A stretch of 5,232 nucleotides of DNA, taken from Acidobacteriota bacterium (GTDB taxonomy: Bacteria; Acidobacteriota; Terriglobia; Terriglobales; Acidobacteriaceae). Positions 5,018 through 5,232 of the stretch are shown here, piece by piece. Made by a program: the position numbers and the translations under genes. The stretch's first letter is position 1, and each line of letters starts with the position of its first letter. Under the pieces are notes generated by a model. The model saw only the letters and a program-made list of their open reading frames with translations, searched no databases and was not told the DNA's origin. The DNA lies in contig JAFAPG010000116.1 in the NCBI GenBank assembly GCA_019247235.1, positions 1-5,232 on the forward strand, read 5' to 3'.

Positions 5018-5232
5018 GGCAGCTCTTCCCGAAGCTGATGGATTAGTTCCGAGGTGATCCGAGACACTCCTTTACGAACTTTGAGCAGGGGCACGCCATT
5101 TCGAATTTTACTTTGGAGTCCGTGGGGCACAACGCTTGTCTCGCAAGCCGGGAAATCACTTCACCTACCGACTTCTTCTCTGTAGCTGCCATCTCTTTAG
5201 CCGCGCTCAGCACATCATCATCGATTACAAGC
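5014..5232 (-). pseudogene. vapB: VapB-type antitoxin, frameshifted, N-terminus cut by window edge
   Basis: The gene precedes vapC and is read over two frames. From 5231 to 5130 the frame gives VIDDDVLSAAKEMAATEKKS, then VGEVISRLARQAL, a ribbon-helix-helix DNA-binding domain lacking only a few first residues. From 5109 to the TGA at 5016-5014 the -1 frame gives KIRNGVPLLKVRK and SELIHQLREELP, the tail that in this family wraps the toxin. The shift lies within 5129-5110. One extra C in the CCCC run at 5127-5124 would give ARQALCPHGLQSKIRNGVPL without a break. Without it, the first frame runs to a TAA at 5045-5043 through an unfamiliar Cys-rich end. Explanations are a real mutation, a homopolymer sequencing error, or (less likely) recoding. 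An intact VapB would both neutralise VapC and repress the operon. Confidence 0.8.

Noticed and set aside
5107..5132. Programmed -1 frameshift site in vapB
   Set aside because: No X-XXY-YYZ heptamer fits the first frame. A-AAA at about 5110-5107 allows only one-tRNA slippage, and no stimulatory stem is evident. A lost C in CCCC is simpler.
1..5232. tRNA, rRNA, insertion sequence or attachment site
   Set aside because: No cloverleaf, conserved rRNA segment, transposase motif or matching terminal repeats were found by reading both strands.

Overview
The window looks like a chromosomal stretch from a soil-type Acidobacteriota (Terriglobia-like) genome. This rests on gene content, not on a marker gene. 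It carries a small secreted, highly charged protein with a Y-W-x-W-R-H core that I associate with that phylum, a VOC-SpoIIE phosphatase fusion, a hendecad coiled-coil protein and a VapBC module. Base composition is moderately GC-rich. Gaps between genes are long (about 130 to 490 bp), and I see no rRNA, tRNA, CRISPR array or recognisable transposase.

Layout. At 1-379 (minus) is the N-terminal part of a coiled-coil protein built on in-frame 33-bp repeats. At 380-867 is a gap with some inverted repeats and no convincing gene. At 868-2043 (minus) is a phosphatase with an N-terminal VOC (glyoxalase/dioxygenase-like) domain and a C-terminal SpoIIE/RsbU-type PP2C domain. Divergent from it, at 2175-3392 (plus), is a stand-alone AAA_14/DUF4143 ATPase with a PD-(D/E)XK-like C-terminus. 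The 131 bp between them hold a candidate leaderless promoter for the phosphatase and a cluster of GACC/GGTC inverted repeats in front of the ATPase. At 3393-3875 is a gap with one unrecognised open 3' fragment. At 3876-4193 (minus) is the small secreted protein, with a near-perfect Shine-Dalgarno sequence. At 4194-4582 is another gap with one clear hairpin. At 4583-5232 (minus) is a vapBC operon entering from the right edge: the PIN toxin is intact and starts at TTG, overlapping the antitoxin stop by four bases.

How the genes relate. The only operon visible is vapBC. The VapB antitoxin is split over two frames. Its N-terminal half is in one frame, its toxin-binding tail is in the -1 frame, and one extra C in a CCCC run would restore a continuous protein. 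The phosphatase is probably part of a partner-switching or anti-sigma type signalling route, with the VOC domain as a metal-free sensor. Its partners are not in the window. The other genes look independent. I found no clear new multigene system. The best leads are the VOC-SpoIIE fusion, the broken antitoxin beside an intact toxin, and the repeat-built coiled coil.
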